From Acidiphilium multivorum AIU301 (GTDB taxonomy: Bacteria; Pseudomonadota; Alphaproteobacteria; Acetobacterales; Acetobacteraceae), in contig NC_015186.1 of NCBI RefSeq assembly GCF_000202835.1, positions 248,001-312,000 on the forward strand: 64,000 nucleotides of DNA, in the 5' to 3' direction. The translations under genes and the position numbers were made by a program. Below, piece after piece: positions 1 through 9,030 of this stretch. The notes below the pieces were generated by a model. The model was not told where the DNA came from. It was given only the letters and a program-made list of their open reading frames with translations, and did no database searches. Every line of letters starts with the position of its first letter. The first letter of the stretch is position 1.

Positions 1-21
1 TCATTCAATACGAGGGAGTGA
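1..21 (+). CDS. Tail of an upstream reading frame, possibly 1-phosphofructokinase
   Basis: Seven in-frame codons ending in TGA at 19-21 sit 7 bases before the fruA start. In fructose PTS operons the gene before fruA is usually fruK, so this may be its last codons. Nothing in seven codons identifies it; the assignment rests only on gene order. Confidence 0.25.
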   Translation, partial: SFNTRE

Positions 22-28
22 ACGCAGC

Positions 29-1723
29 ATGAGCGACATCGTCGCGATCATCGCCGGCGGGGAGGGCACCGTCACCCGCGTCCTCGCGGCCGAGGCGCTG
101 CGCCGGGCGGCGCGGGAGGCGGGACACGATATCGAGATCGAGGTGCGGACCGGCGAGGGTGTGCTCGATCCGCTCGCCGCGAGCCGGATCGCTGTGGCGG
201 GGGTAGCGATAGAGGTCGGCGGGAGTGAAGCGGGCGATCCGCGCTTCGCCGGAAAGGCAACGATCCGCGCGACGCTGGCCGACGTGCTGGCGGATGCCGC
301 CGCCGTGCTCGGCCGCGCGGCGGGGACGATGCCGCCCGGCGGGCGGAGGATCGTCGCGATCACCTCCTGTCCGACCGGCATCGCCCATACGTTCATGGCG
401 GCCGAGGGGCTGTTGCAGGCGGCGAAGGCGCTCGGCCACGAGATCCGCGTCGAGACCCAGGGGTCGGTCGGGGCGGGAACGCCATTGACGGAAGACGAGA
501 TCGCGGCGGCGGATATCGTTCTGATCGCCGCCGATCGGCAGGTCGATCTCGGGCGGTTCGGCGGCAAGCGCGTGTTCCAGAGCGGCACCAAGCCGGCGAT
601 CAACGACGGCAAGGCGCTGATCGCCCGCGCGCTGGACGAGGCGGAATTGCAGGGTGGCACGGCTCGGCCGGCGGCCCGCACCGGCGCGCGGAAGCCGAGG
701 ACCGGGCCCTACAAGCACCTGATGACGGGCGTGTCGTTCATGATTCCGTTCGTCACCGCGGGCGGGCTGCTGATCGCGCTGGCCTTCGCCTTCGGCGGCA
801 TTCATGCGACCGATGCCGCCCAGGCGCACAGTTTCGCCGGCGCCTTGTTCGAGATCGGTGCGAAATCGGCCTTCACGCTGTTCGTGCCGGTGCTCGGCGG
901 TTACATCGCCTATTCGATCGCCGACCGTCCGGGCCTCGCGCCGGGGATGATTGGCGGGCTGCTCGCCTCGCTGACCGGGGCGGGGTTTCTCGGCGCGATC
1001 CTGGCCGGCTTCATCGGCGGCTATGCGACGCGCTGGCTGAACGAGATTCTGCGCCTGCCGCGCGGCCTGCAGGGGCTGAAACCGGTGCTGCTGCTGCCGG
1101 TGCTCGGCACGCTCTTCACCGGGCTGCTGATGATCTACGTCATCGGCCGTCCGGTGGCCGAATTGCTCCACCTGATGACGCATGTCCTGCGCTCGATGCA
1201 GGGATCGAGCGCGTTGGCGCTCGGCCTGCTTCTTGGCGCGATGATGGCGTTCGACATGGGCGGGCCCGTGAACAAGGCGGCCTATACGTTCTCGGTCGGC
1301 CTGCTGTCGGCGCAGGTCTACACGCCGATGGCCGCGGTGATGGCGGCGGGGATGACGCCGCCGCTCGGCATCGCGCTGGCGACCCGGCTGTTCGCCAGCC
1401 GGTTCAACACGCTCGAACGTGAGTCTGGGCTGTCGACCGGCGTGCTGGGCCTTTCCTTCATCACCGAGGGGGCGATTCCCTACGCGGCCGAGGATCCGTT
1501 CCGGGTCATTCCCTGCACCATGACCGGATCGGCGATCGCCGGGGCGATTTCCATGGTGGCCGATGTGAAGCTCCGCGTGCCGCATGGCGGGGTATTCGTG
1601 CTGCCGATCCCGAACGCGGTGACGCATCTCGGGCTCTATGTGGTCGCCATCGTCGCCGGATCGATGGTGACGGCGGTGATGCTCGGGCTGGTCAAGAAGC
1701 CGGCGGGCGAGGCCGACGGGTAA
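29..1723 (+). CDS. fruA: PTS fructose transporter subunit IIBC
   Basis: Inner-membrane fructose permease that phosphorylates fructose to fructose-1-phosphate as it enters. The 564-residue protein has a degenerate IIB-like domain (about 1-100) and a true IIB domain with the phosphocysteine loop [13 protein letters not shown] starting at Cys114. A linker follows, then the IIC membrane domain from about residue 228. IIC carries the family motifs [12 protein letters not shown] and [11 protein letters not shown]. The length is normal for FruA. The start follows a GAGGGAG ribosome site. The EI/HPr/IIA partner and 1-phosphofructokinase would be expected just upstream, outside the window. Family and domain order are clear; specificity for fructose follows from family resemblance. 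Confidence 0.93.
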   Translation: MSDIVAIIAGGEGTVTRVLAAEALRRAAREAGHDIEIEVRTGEGVLDPLAASRIAVAGVAIEVGGSEAGDPRFAGKATIRATLADVLADAAAVLGRAAGTMPPGGRRIVAITSCPTGIAHTFMAAEGLLQAAKALGHEIRVETQGSVGAGTPLTEDEIAAADIVLIAADRQVDLGRFGGKRVFQSGTKPAINDGKALIARALDEAELQGGTARPAARTGARKPRTGPYKHLMTGVSFMIPFVTAGGLLIALAFAFGGIHATDAAQAHSFAGALFEIGAKSAFTLFVPVLGGYIAYSIADRPGLAPGMIGGLLASLTGAGFLGAILAGFIGGYATRWLNEILRLPRGLQGLKPVLLLPVLGTLFTGLLMIYVIGRPVAELLHLMTHVLRSMQGSSALALGLLLGAMMAFDMGGPVNKAAYTFSVGLLSAQVYTPMAAVMAAGMTPPLGIALATRLFASRFNTLERESGLSTGVLGLSFITEGAIPYAAEDPFRVIPCTMTGSAIAGAISMVADVKLRVPHGGVFVLPIPNAVTHLGLYVVAIVAGSMVTAVMLGLVKKPAGEADG

Positions 1724-1793
1724 GCCGCGCGGGATTGCCGCATGCGGCAGCGCGGGGTAGGCATGGCGCTGCCCGCCGAAGACAGGACCGCCC

Positions 1794-2234
1794 ATGCCCG
1801 ATACGACACCGCCGCTTCCCGGCATCGACCAGCTTCGCGCCCTCATGGAGTCGGACGTCACGCTCGCGATGGGGCGGACGCTCGGGTTCCACCTGGTCGA
1901 GATCGGCGAGGGGCGGGTGGTGTTCGAGGGCACGCCGGGGCGCGAGGTATATAATCCGCTCGGCACGGTGCATGGCGGCTATGCCGCGACGTTGCTCGAC
2001 TCCGCCTGCGGCTGCGCGGTCCATACCATGCTCACCGCCGAGCAGGCCTATTCGACGCTGGAACTCAAGGTGTCCTACCACCGCGCGATGACGGCGGAGA
2101 CCGGCACGGTGCGGGCGGTCGGCACGGTGATCTCGCTTGGCCGCCGCGCTGGCTTCTCGGAGGCGAGACTGACCGATGCGAGCGGCCGGCTGTACGCCTC
2201 GGCCACCTCGACCCTCATCATCATGCAGCGCTGA
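1794..2234 (+). CDS. PaaI-family hotdog thioesterase
   Basis: A 146-residue cytoplasmic hotdog-fold acyl-CoA thioesterase. The hallmark active-site stretch NPLGTVHGGYAATLLDSACG is present, with the conserved HGG turn at the start of the long helix, followed by LELKVSYHRAM, the usual central strand of PaaI/YigI-type enzymes. The start is preceded by GACAGGA. The panE-like gene begins 11 bases after its stop and could be co-transcribed. The physiological substrate cannot be read from the sequence; medium-chain or aromatic acyl-CoAs are typical for the family. Confidence 0.85.
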   Translation: MPDTTPPLPGIDQLRALMESDVTLAMGRTLGFHLVEIGEGRVVFEGTPGREVYNPLGTVHGGYAATLLDSACGCAVHTMLTAEQAYSTLELKVSYHRAMTAETGTVRAVGTVISLGRRAGFSEARLTDASGRLYASATSTLIIMQR

Positions 2235-2245
2235 GGAGCAGCATC

Positions 2246-3163
2246 ATGCGCATTCTCGTTGTCGGCGCCGGAAGCATCGGCGGATATTTCGGCGGGCGGC
2301 TGATCGAGGCGGGGGCGGATGTGACGTTTCTCGTCCGCCCGGCGCGGGCCGCGGCGCTGGCGGAGACCGGCCTCGCGATCCGCAGCGCGAAGGGAGATTT
2401 CCACGAACCGGCGCCGAAGCTCGTCACCGCCGACCGGCTGGGACCCGCGTTCGACCTCGTGCTGCTGAGCTGCAAGGCCTATGACCTCAAGGAGGCGGTG
2501 GCCGCGCTCGCGCCGGCGGTGAGCCAGCGGACGCTGATCCTGCCCCTGCTCAACGGCATGCGGCACCTCGATGTACTGGACGCGCGGTTCGGCGCCGAAT
2601 CCGTGCTCGGCGGGCAATGCGTGATTTCCTCGGTGCTGGATGCCGCCGGCCGCGTGCTGCACCTGAACGACGCCCATATGCTGACCTTCGGGCCGCGGTC
2701 CGCCGGGCAGGAGGCGCGGGCGCGGGCGATCGCCGAGCTGTTCGGCCAGGCGGCCTTCACCACCCGGCTGAGCGACGCGATCATGCAGGACATGTGGGAG
2801 AAATGGGTGTTCATTGCCTCGCTCGCTGGCATCACCTGCCTGATGCGCGCCTCGGTCGGCGCCATCGTCGCGGCGGGCGGCGCCGGGATCGCGCTGGACC
2901 TGGCCGCCGAATGCGCCGGCATTGCCGCGCGCCACGGGTTCGAACTGCGGCCGGCCGCCGCGGCGCGGCTGAAGGAGTGGCTGGCGACAGAGGGATCGCC
3001 GATGACCGCCTCGATGCTGCGGGACATGGAACAGGGCGGGCGGATCGAGGGCGAGCACATCATCGGCGACCTGCTGCGGCGGGGCGAGACGGCGTCGTGC
3101 CCGTTGCTGGCGGTCGCCAACACCCATCTGCGCGCCTACGAGATTCGCCGCGCCGGCGCCTGA
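2246..3163 (+). CDS. panE: 2-dehydropantoate 2-reductase family protein
   Basis: NADPH-dependent ketopantoate reductase, the step giving D-pantoate in coenzyme A synthesis. The 305-residue protein starts with the Rossmann signature VVGAGSIGGYFGGRL. It has the LLSCKAYDL segment before the central region, LLNGMRHLDVLDARFG, and the C-terminal helical domain with the MWEKWVFIASL element that carries the family's catalytic lysine. A GAGGAGCA ribosome site precedes the ATG. Its 3' end overlaps the convergent gene by 28 bases. Paralogues that reduce other 2-oxoacids are common, so the exact substrate is less certain than the family. Confidence 0.8.
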   Translation: MRILVVGAGSIGGYFGGRLIEAGADVTFLVRPARAAALAETGLAIRSAKGDFHEPAPKLVTADRLGPAFDLVLLSCKAYDLKEAVAALAPAVSQRTLILPLLNGMRHLDVLDARFGAESVLGGQCVISSVLDAAGRVLHLNDAHMLTFGPRSAGQEARARAIAELFGQAAFTTRLSDAIMQDMWEKWVFIASLAGITCLMRASVGAIVAAGGAGIALDLAAECAGIAARHGFELRPAAAARLKEWLATEGSPMTASMLRDMEQGGRIEGEHIIGDLLRRGETASCPLLAVANTHLRAYEIRRAGA

Positions 3164-3771
3164 CGGATAGCCCGGCTTGCGGCCGGGCGGGCGTGGACGC
3201 CGAGCGACTCTGCATCGTCGAGATCGGTGAGCGGGCGCAGCAGGGCGACTCGGTGGCGGGGAAAGTTGCGCAGCGTGTCTGCCAGGGCGTGCGGCGAGGA
3301 CCAGCGAACGTCGCGGAACGGCGCGGCGGGACGCCGTCCGGCGAGTCCGATCAGCCAGTAGCCGCCATCGGTCGCCGGGCCGAACACGGCCTGCGCGCCG
3401 CGGAGCCGGCGCAGCGTGCCCCGCAGGTCGGCGGCGGTGATGCCCGGAATGTCGCTGCCGATGATGATGACGGGCCGGCGCGGGTGGCGGCGGAACACGC
3501 GCAGCATTCGCGCGCCGAGATCACCCCGTCCCTGCCCGGTGCGAATGAAGCCGGGGGTAGCGAGGCGCGCGTGGTGGTCCGGGGTGGCGGCGAGATGGCG
3601 GACGACACCGCGAAGACGCCGCATTTCGCGCAGCAGGCCGGACAGCATGATTCGCGACAGGCGCCAAGCCGCGCGGTCCCCCACCGTGCGGGCGAGCCGC
3701 CGCTTGCCGACGCCGAGGCGGGGGATGCGGCTGAAGACGACGATGACGGGGAGGCTCACCCGCGTCGCCAT
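3136..3771 (-). CDS. DUF2064 / TIGR04282-type glycosyltransferase
   Basis: A 211-residue GT-A-fold nucleotidyl/glycosyl transferase of the DUF2064 group, often labelled arsenosugar biosynthesis glycosyltransferase (TIGR04282). The N-terminus VIVVFSRIPRLGVGKRRLAR matches the family's nucleotide-binding start, and VIIIGSDIPGITAADL and GPATDGGYWLIGL are the two other hallmark blocks. The ATG at 3771 overlaps the stop of the upstream oxidoreductase gene by 16 bases; a GTG at 3759 in a GTGA overlap is an equally compact alternative. It is the last gene of the minus-strand set that contains a radical SAM fusion and a TVP38 fusion. The acceptor is unknown; the arsenosugar label comes from family naming, not from an ars gene nearby. 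Confidence 0.78.
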   Translation of the reverse strand: MATRVSLPVIVVFSRIPRLGVGKRRLARTVGDRAAWRLSRIMLSGLLREMRRLRGVVRHLAATPDHHARLATPGFIRTGQGRGDLGARMLRVFRRHPRRPVIIIGSDIPGITAADLRGTLRRLRGAQAVFGPATDGGYWLIGLAGRRPAAPFRDVRWSSPHALADTLRNFPRHRVALLRPLTDLDDAESLGVHARPAASRAIRQAPARRIS

Positions 3772-5873
3772 CGGTGGAACCGCTCGAGGATCGCAAGCCC
3801 GCGCGCCGAGGCATGCGCCTGCCGCCACTGCCCGGCGACGGCGCGGATCGCCTCCGAACGGGTCGGATAGGGGAAGATCGTGCCCATCAGCTTCTTCAGC
3901 CCGAGCCCGTGCTGTATCGCGAGGGTGAAGCCCGTGAGCAACTCGCCGGCCTGGGGGCCGACGATGGTCGCGCCGAGGATGCGGTCGCTGCCCTTCCTTG
4001 TCAGCACGGTGACGAAGCCTTCGGTATCGCCCTCGGCGATGGCGCGGTCGAGCTCGGCGAAATCGTAGCGGGTGATCTCGGCTTCGATGCCCCGCGCCGC
4101 CGCCTCGCGCGCGTTCAGCCCGACGCGGGCGATCTCCGGGCTGGTATAGGTCACCGCCGGCACCGCCCGGTAGCTCGGGCGAAACCGCCAGAACGGGGCG
4201 AACAGCGCGCCCAGCGCGGCATATCCGCCCTGATACCCGGCCATATGGGTGAACTGGTAGGGCCCGGCGACGTCGCCGCAGGCAAAGATGTTGGGATAGA
4301 GCGTGCGCAGCCCGTCATCGGTCTCGATCGTCCTCGCCGGGGTGAGCGGAATGCCGAGCGCCTCCAGCCCGTAGCCGCTCACCCGCGGGCGGCGACCGAT
4401 GGCAACCAGCAGCCGGTCGAACGGCAGCTCGATGGTCTGGACCCCGCTGGCCGCGACGAGCGCGAACCCCGCCTCCGTGCGCGTCACCGCCTCGGCCCTG
4501 TCGCCGGTGCGGATCGCGACGCCATCGCGCGCCAGCGCCGCCGCCATTGCCGCCGAAACCTCGTCGTCCTCGCGCACCAGCAGCCGCTCCGCCATCTCCA
4601 CCAGCGTCACCGCGCTGCCGAGGCGGGCAAAGGCCTGCGCCATCTCGCAGCCGATCGGCCCGCCGCCGAGAATGACGAGCCGCCGCGGCAGGTCCTCGAT
4701 ATCCCACAGCGTCTCCGAAGTGGCATGGGGCGCCTCGGCAAGGCCGGGAATGGGCGGCACGAAGGGTTCTGCTCCGGCCGCAATCACGATGGCGCGTGTC
4801 GTGATCGGCACCCCGTCGACGGCGACGCACCAGGGCGATTCGATCACGGCCCGTCCCCGCCTGACCTCGACGCCGAGCCCCTCGTAGCGGGCGACCGAAT
4901 CATGCGGCGCGATCCCCGCGATCGCGGCGCGGACATCGGCGATCGCGGCGCGAAAATCCTTGCCCGCGCGCGCGGCGTGGAGCAGCGCCTTGGACGGCAC
5001 GCAGCCGGAATTGAGGCAGTCCCCGCCCATCTCGCCGGCCTCGACCAGCGTCACCTTTGCCTTCACCGCGCTGGCGACATAGGCGGCGACGAGCCCGCCG
5101 GCGCCGGCGCCGATCACCACGAGGTTGCGGTCGAACCGCTTCGGCCGGCGAAACCGCGCATAAAGCCTGCGGGTGGCTAGCGCGTCGCGCAGGCGCGGGG
5201 CCGCGAGCGGCAGGGCGGCGAGCAGCAGCAGGCCGATGACGAGGCGCTGCGTGAGGATCGGACCATGCCCGCCGAGTGTCGCGAGCGAGGCGCCGGCATT
5301 CACATAGATCAATGTCGCCGGCAGCATGCCGATCTGGCTCGCGAGGTAGAAGCTGCGCAGCCGCAGGCTTGTCAGCCCCGCCAGCAGGTTGACCGCGAAG
5401 AACGGCACCACCGGCGCCAGCCTGAGCGAGACGAGATAGAACGCCCCGTCGCGGGCGATGCCCCGCTCGATCCGCTCGAACAGCGCGGGGAAGCGGGCGA
5501 GGGCGAAATCCCGCAGCAGGAAGCGGGCGGCGAGAAACGCAAGACTCGCGCCGATCGACGAGGCGAAGGAGACCAGCACCGTCCCCTCCGCCACGCCGAA
5601 CAACGCGCCGGCGCCGAGCGTCAGCACCGCCGCCCCCGGCACCGAGAGCGAAGTCGCCGCCACGTAGAGCCCGAAATAGAGGAGGAACCCGGCGAGCGGA
5701 TGCGCCGCCACCATGCCGCGCAGCCCGGCGAGATCGCCCTCCAGCCGCGCGATGCCCAGCCCCTGGCGCTGCAACGCCACCACCAATGCGACCAGCGCCA
5801 GCGCCAGTGCTGCGAAGCCGAGCGCCCGCGCAGTGCCCCGCCGCCCCGCGCGGCCGACCGTCGTCGTGCTCAT
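3756..5873 (-). CDS. TVP38/TMEM64 membrane domain fused to pyridine nucleotide-disulfide oxidoreductase
   Basis: A 705-residue two-part protein. Residues about 15-230 form a VTT/TVP38 membrane domain with several hydrophobic segments and the family block LAPVVPFFAVNLLAGLTSLR. Residues about 245-700 are a mercuric reductase/lipoamide dehydrogenase-like flavoenzyme: FAD motif GAGAGG, redox pair Cys286/Cys291 in GGDCLNSGCVPS, a second dinucleotide fold GGGPIGCEMAQAF, an FAD block ACGDVAG, and a C-terminal dimer domain ending FPYPTRSEAIRAV. It lacks the C-terminal Cys pair of true MerA. I chose the ATG at 5873 because GAGGTAAG lies 9 bases upstream; it starts 8 bases beyond the previous gene's stop. 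The membrane tether suggests electron delivery to a membrane or quinone partner; the substrate is unknown. Confidence 0.85.
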   Translation of the reverse strand: MSTTTVGRAGRRGTARALGFAALALALVALVVALQRQGLGIARLEGDLAGLRGMVAAHPLAGFLLYFGLYVAATSLSVPGAAVLTLGAGALFGVAEGTVLVSFASSIGASLAFLAARFLLRDFALARFPALFERIERGIARDGAFYLVSLRLAPVVPFFAVNLLAGLTSLRLRSFYLASQIGMLPATLIYVNAGASLATLGGHGPILTQRLVIGLLLLAALPLAAPRLRDALATRRLYARFRRPKRFDRNLVVIGAGAGGLVAAYVASAVKAKVTLVEAGEMGGDCLNSGCVPSKALLHAARAGKDFRAAIADVRAAIAGIAPHDSVARYEGLGVEVRRGRAVIESPWCVAVDGVPITTRAIVIAAGAEPFVPPIPGLAEAPHATSETLWDIEDLPRRLVILGGGPIGCEMAQAFARLGSAVTLVEMAERLLVREDDEVSAAMAAALARDGVAIRTGDRAEAVTRTEAGFALVAASGVQTIELPFDRLLVAIGRRPRVSGYGLEALGIPLTPARTIETDDGLRTLYPNIFACGDVAGPYQFTHMAGYQGGYAALGALFAPFWRFRPSYRAVPAVTYTSPEIARVGLNAREAAARGIEAEITRYDFAELDRAIAEGDTEGFVTVLTRKGSDRILGATIVGPQAGELLTGFTLAIQHGLGLKKLMGTIFPYPTRSEAIRAVAGQWRQAHASARGLAILERFHRWRRG

Positions 5874-5880
5874 GTCCGTC

Positions 5881-7620
5881 TTACCTCGCACTCATGCAGG
5901 AGGATGCGCCAAACACGCAGAACCGCGCGCAATGCGGATGATCGAGCGTGACCGCCCGCGATGCGTTCTCCAGCGTGGCGCCGAGATCGAATCGCGCTTC
6001 ATAGGGCAGCAGCGTGCAGGCGACGATGGAAAGCGCCTCCGCCCCCTTGCGCTGCACCACCATGCGCGAGGTGCGGCACATCGCATCCGCCCCGCGCGGC
6101 CGCAGCGCCGCCCAGGCGGAAGCGCTCACGCCCGCCGCCGCCGCCGGCACGTCCATCTCCGGGAACAGCACGAGATGTTCGGGGTCGAACGCGTCGATCT
6201 CCCAGCCTTGCGCCGCGAACAGCCGGGCGAACCCCGCCCGCGTCGCCGCCTCGTCCTCCACCGCCGGGTCGAACCGTGCCGCGATCGAGGGCTGGAACCC
6301 GGAAGCGAACAGCGCGCCGATCCCCTCCAGCGCCGGCCCCCAGGCGCGTTCGCCGCGCAGCGCCGCATGGCCGGCCTCGGTATGATGATCGAGCGAGACG
6401 CGCAGATGCAAATCCCGCCCCCGCCACCCCGAGATCGCCGCCATGTGGTGGCGCATCGGCGTCATCGCGTTGGTCAGCACCAGCACCCGATAGCCCCTGT
6501 CGAGTGCCATGCCGATCAGCGCCTCGATATCCGGGTTCATGAACGGCTCGCCGCCGGTCAAGCCGATCTCCCGTAGCTCGGGATGGCGGTTCGCCGCCTC
6601 GTCCAGCACCCGCCGGAACCCGTCGAGCCGCAGCCAGGCGAGGCGGTCGTTGCGCGGTGAGCTTTCGATGTAGCAGCCCTCGCAGGCGAGATTGCAGAGC
6701 GTGCCGGTGTTGAACCAGAGCGTCTCCAGCCCTTCGAGCGCGACCGTGGCATCCGCCGCCGGCGCGCATTCCAGCCGCGTCGCCGTCGCCGCCCGCTCGG
6801 CATGCGGCAGGATGTCGAGATTGGGCCAGATCCCGCTCTCCAGCGTCCCGGCATACTCCTCCGGCAGCCCGGCGCTGCGCATCGCCGCCGCCGCCGCGTG
6901 ATGATCGTAGTCGAGCGGATGCAGCACGATCTCCAACCCGGCGTCGGTGGGGGAGACGATCGAATACCAGCAGCGCGGCGTGCCGTCATTCGCCGGCATG
7001 CCGATCGCCCCGGCATTGTGCCAGACCAGATCGCCGATCCGCCGGGTGAAGCCGATGCCGCAATGCCCGGCGATCACCCCGTCGCAGCCGGTGATGCCGA
7101 TCTCCCTTTCCAGCACGAGATCGGGGTCGGAGGCGAAGAGGAAGCGGTTGATCCGGCTCGGCGCGCCATGCACCACCGCCAGACGCCGCCCGCCGATCAC
7201 GAGGTCGATCCGCCGGGGCAGGGCGGCCATCCAGCGCCGCGTCGCGTCGTCGATCCGCGCAACGGCATAGGCGAACCAGGCGGCGGCGAGCCGGTCACAG
7301 GACGAGCCTTCGGTAAAGCCGCAGCCGCAATCGGCAGCCCCCGCGCCGAGCTGCTCCTCGCAATTACCCATCACCGTCGCGATCCCGTGGTCGCGGATCA
7401 GCGCGGCGCAGGCTTGCGGATCGGCGCCATAGGCGACGACGTCGCCGGTGCAGATCATCCGCTCCGGCGGAATCCCGTGCGCCCGCGCCGCCTCCAGCAG
7501 CGCCCGCGTCGCCTGCAGATTGCTGTAGCAGCCGCCAAACACCAGCACCGGCCCATCCGCCTCGATCACCGGTACGGTCTCTGGCCCAATCGCCGGCGCG
7601 CTTCCCGCCATGTCGAGCAT
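5881..7620 (-). CDS. Degenerate metallophosphoesterase fused to radical SAM protein
   Basis: A 579-residue fusion. The N-terminal third resembles calcineurin-like phosphoesterases but with altered metal ligands: GGCYSN (29-34) replaces the usual DxHGN, GDVVAYG (59-65) is kept, GNCE (85-88) replaces GNHE, and GHCG (185-188) replaces GHTH. A short CGCGF segment follows the second motif. The C-terminal half is a radical SAM domain with the iron-sulfur ligands Cys309, Cys313 and Cys316 in CNLACEGCY, the SAM motif GLTGGEPFMNPD, and a Cys-rich C-terminus (CARFCVFGASSC) that could hold an auxiliary cluster. The ATG at 7620 has GGGGGCGGG just upstream and lies 10 bases after the MFS stop. The reaction is unknown. 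Confidence 0.75.
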   Translation of the reverse strand: MLDMAGSAPAIGPETVPVIEADGPVLVFGGCYSNLQATRALLEAARAHGIPPERMICTGDVVAYGADPQACAALIRDHGIATVMGNCEEQLGAGAADCGCGFTEGSSCDRLAAAWFAYAVARIDDATRRWMAALPRRIDLVIGGRRLAVVHGAPSRINRFLFASDPDLVLEREIGITGCDGVIAGHCGIGFTRRIGDLVWHNAGAIGMPANDGTPRCWYSIVSPTDAGLEIVLHPLDYDHHAAAAAMRSAGLPEEYAGTLESGIWPNLDILPHAERAATATRLECAPAADATVALEGLETLWFNTGTLCNLACEGCYIESSPRNDRLAWLRLDGFRRVLDEAANRHPELREIGLTGGEPFMNPDIEALIGMALDRGYRVLVLTNAMTPMRHHMAAISGWRGRDLHLRVSLDHHTEAGHAALRGERAWGPALEGIGALFASGFQPSIAARFDPAVEDEAATRAGFARLFAAQGWEIDAFDPEHLVLFPEMDVPAAAAGVSASAWAALRPRGADAMCRTSRMVVQRKGAEALSIVACTLLPYEARFDLGATLENASRAVTLDHPHCARFCVFGASSCMSAR

Positions 7621-7630
7621 TGCCCGCCCC

Positions 7631-8938
7631 CTACACGCCGCGCGCCGATGCGGCGCTGAGCTGCTCAAGGGCGAGCCCCCGCGCCTCGATCCCCCCGCGC
7701 AGCCGCCAGATCAGGATGGCAACCGCCCCCAGCGCCCAGAAGCCAGCGAGCATGACGAGTGCCGCCGGCATCGAGCGCGCGCCGACATAGCCGACCAGGA
7801 AGGGCGAGAGCGCCGCGCCCACCCGCCCCACCGCGACCGAGGCGCCGATCCCCGTCGCCCGCAGCGCGGTCGGGAACAGTTCCGAGAAGGTCGGATAGGC
7901 GGCGATCCAGCTTCCCGTCGCCAGCAGGTTCACCAGCGCGAAGCCGAGCATGATCGGCCCGGCACCGAGCCCGGTCACCAGGGCGAACAGCACGAGGCCG
8001 AGTGCGGTGGCAAGATAGAACCCGCCGACCGTCCAGCTCCGCCCGATCCGGTCGAGCAGCGACGCCGCGGCGAGCCCGCCCACGGCGGCGCCGACACTGC
8101 CGGCGAGGTAGAACAGCGGCAGCCGGTCCGCCGGCAGATGCAGCACCGGCAGCACCACGATCGGCAGGAAGGCGAACAACCCGTAATATCCCGCGGCCTC
8201 GGCGAAATCGAGCGCCGCCCCCAGCAGCAACCGGCCCGGATATTGCCGCACCAGTCGGCCGAACTGCCCCGCCTCGCGGCGGATCCGGTGCACGACCGGC
8301 ACCGCGGACGCCGGCGGCAGCGTCGTCAGCCCCGCCTCGATCCCGGCGACGATGGCGCGCGCATCCTCCGCCCGGTCGGCATCGATCAGCCAGCGCGGGC
8401 TCTCGGGCAGATGCCGGCGGAACCATGCCGCCGAAAGGGCGACCACGCCGCCCAGGCCAAACACAACCCGCCAGCCCAGATCCGGCGGCAGGGAAGACAG
8501 CACCAGCCAGGCCAGCAAGGCGGCGATGAAACTGCCCAGCGGCCAGAAATTCAGCACGATCGCCGCCGCCCGCCCGCGCGAGCGGCTCGGCACCAGCTCG
8601 GCGATCGCTGCGTTGATCGCCGAATATTCCGCGCCGACGCCGATGCCGCCGAGCAGCCGCAGCACCAGCAGGGCGGCGAGATTGGGCGCGAAGGCGGTGG
8701 CCAGCGTCGCCACGCCATACAAAACGAGGCTGGCCAGAAACACACGCCGCCGCCCAAGGCGGTCGGACAGCGCGCCAAACCCCGCCGCCCCGATCATCAG
8801 CCCGACGAACCATGCCGCGAGAATCACCGACATCGCGTTGCTGCCGAGCCCGAAATGCTGCCGCAACGCCCCCAGCACATTGCCGATCAGCGTCACCTCG
8901 AACGCATCCAGCGCCCAGCCGAGGCCGAACAGCAGCAC
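7631..8938 (-). CDS. MFS transporter, sugar/organic acid type, possible frameshift at N-terminus
   Basis: A 12-helix major facilitator carrier of the inner membrane. It has the helix 2-3 loop motif GALSDRLGRRRVFLAS, the helix 4 stretch LLGGIGVGAEYSAINA and the mid-loop PESPRWLID typical of sugar/aromatic-acid proton symporters. The open frame's first usable start is a GTG at 8938, which lies inside transmembrane helix 1. In-frame codons continue upstream through LSELSWNRFHTTA, a normal MFS lead-in. The best start, an ATG at 9030 behind AGAGGATCG, is one base out of frame, with a run of six G (9006-9011, plus strand) in between. It is first in a minus-strand set with the radical SAM gene and divergent from the sugar-acid genes, so its substrate could belong to either. 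Confidence 0.82.
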   Translation of the reverse strand: MLLFGLGWALDAFEVTLIGNVLGALRQHFGLGSNAMSVILAAWFVGLMIGAAGFGALSDRLGRRRVFLASLVLYGVATLATAFAPNLAALLVLRLLGGIGVGAEYSAINAAIAELVPSRSRGRAAAIVLNFWPLGSFIAALLAWLVLSSLPPDLGWRVVFGLGGVVALSAAWFRRHLPESPRWLIDADRAEDARAIVAGIEAGLTTLPPASAVPVVHRIRREAGQFGRLVRQYPGRLLLGAALDFAEAAGYYGLFAFLPIVVLPVLHLPADRLPLFYLAGSVGAAVGGLAAASLLDRIGRSWTVGGFYLATALGLVLFALVTGLGAGPIMLGFALVNLLATGSWIAAYPTFSELFPTALRATGIGASVAVGRVGAALSPFLVGYVGARSMPAALVMLAGFWALGAVAILIWRLRGGIEARGLALEQLSAASARGV

Positions 8939-9030
8939 CGCCGTCGTGTGGAAACGGTTCCAGCTCAGCTCCGACAGCGTGTGCAGGAGATGACTGTCCG
9001 AGGGAGGGGGGCGGAAGGGCGCCTGGTCAT

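Noticed and set aside
1735-1748. GC palindrome TGCCGCATGCGGCA after fruA
   Set aside because: It has no T-run and is short; I cannot separate it from chance in this GC-rich gap, so I did not call a terminator.
5-1966. A 653-codon open frame opposite fruA
   Set aside because: It is rich in Arg/His/Pro with no domain, and the plus strand carries a complete, recognised PTS gene.
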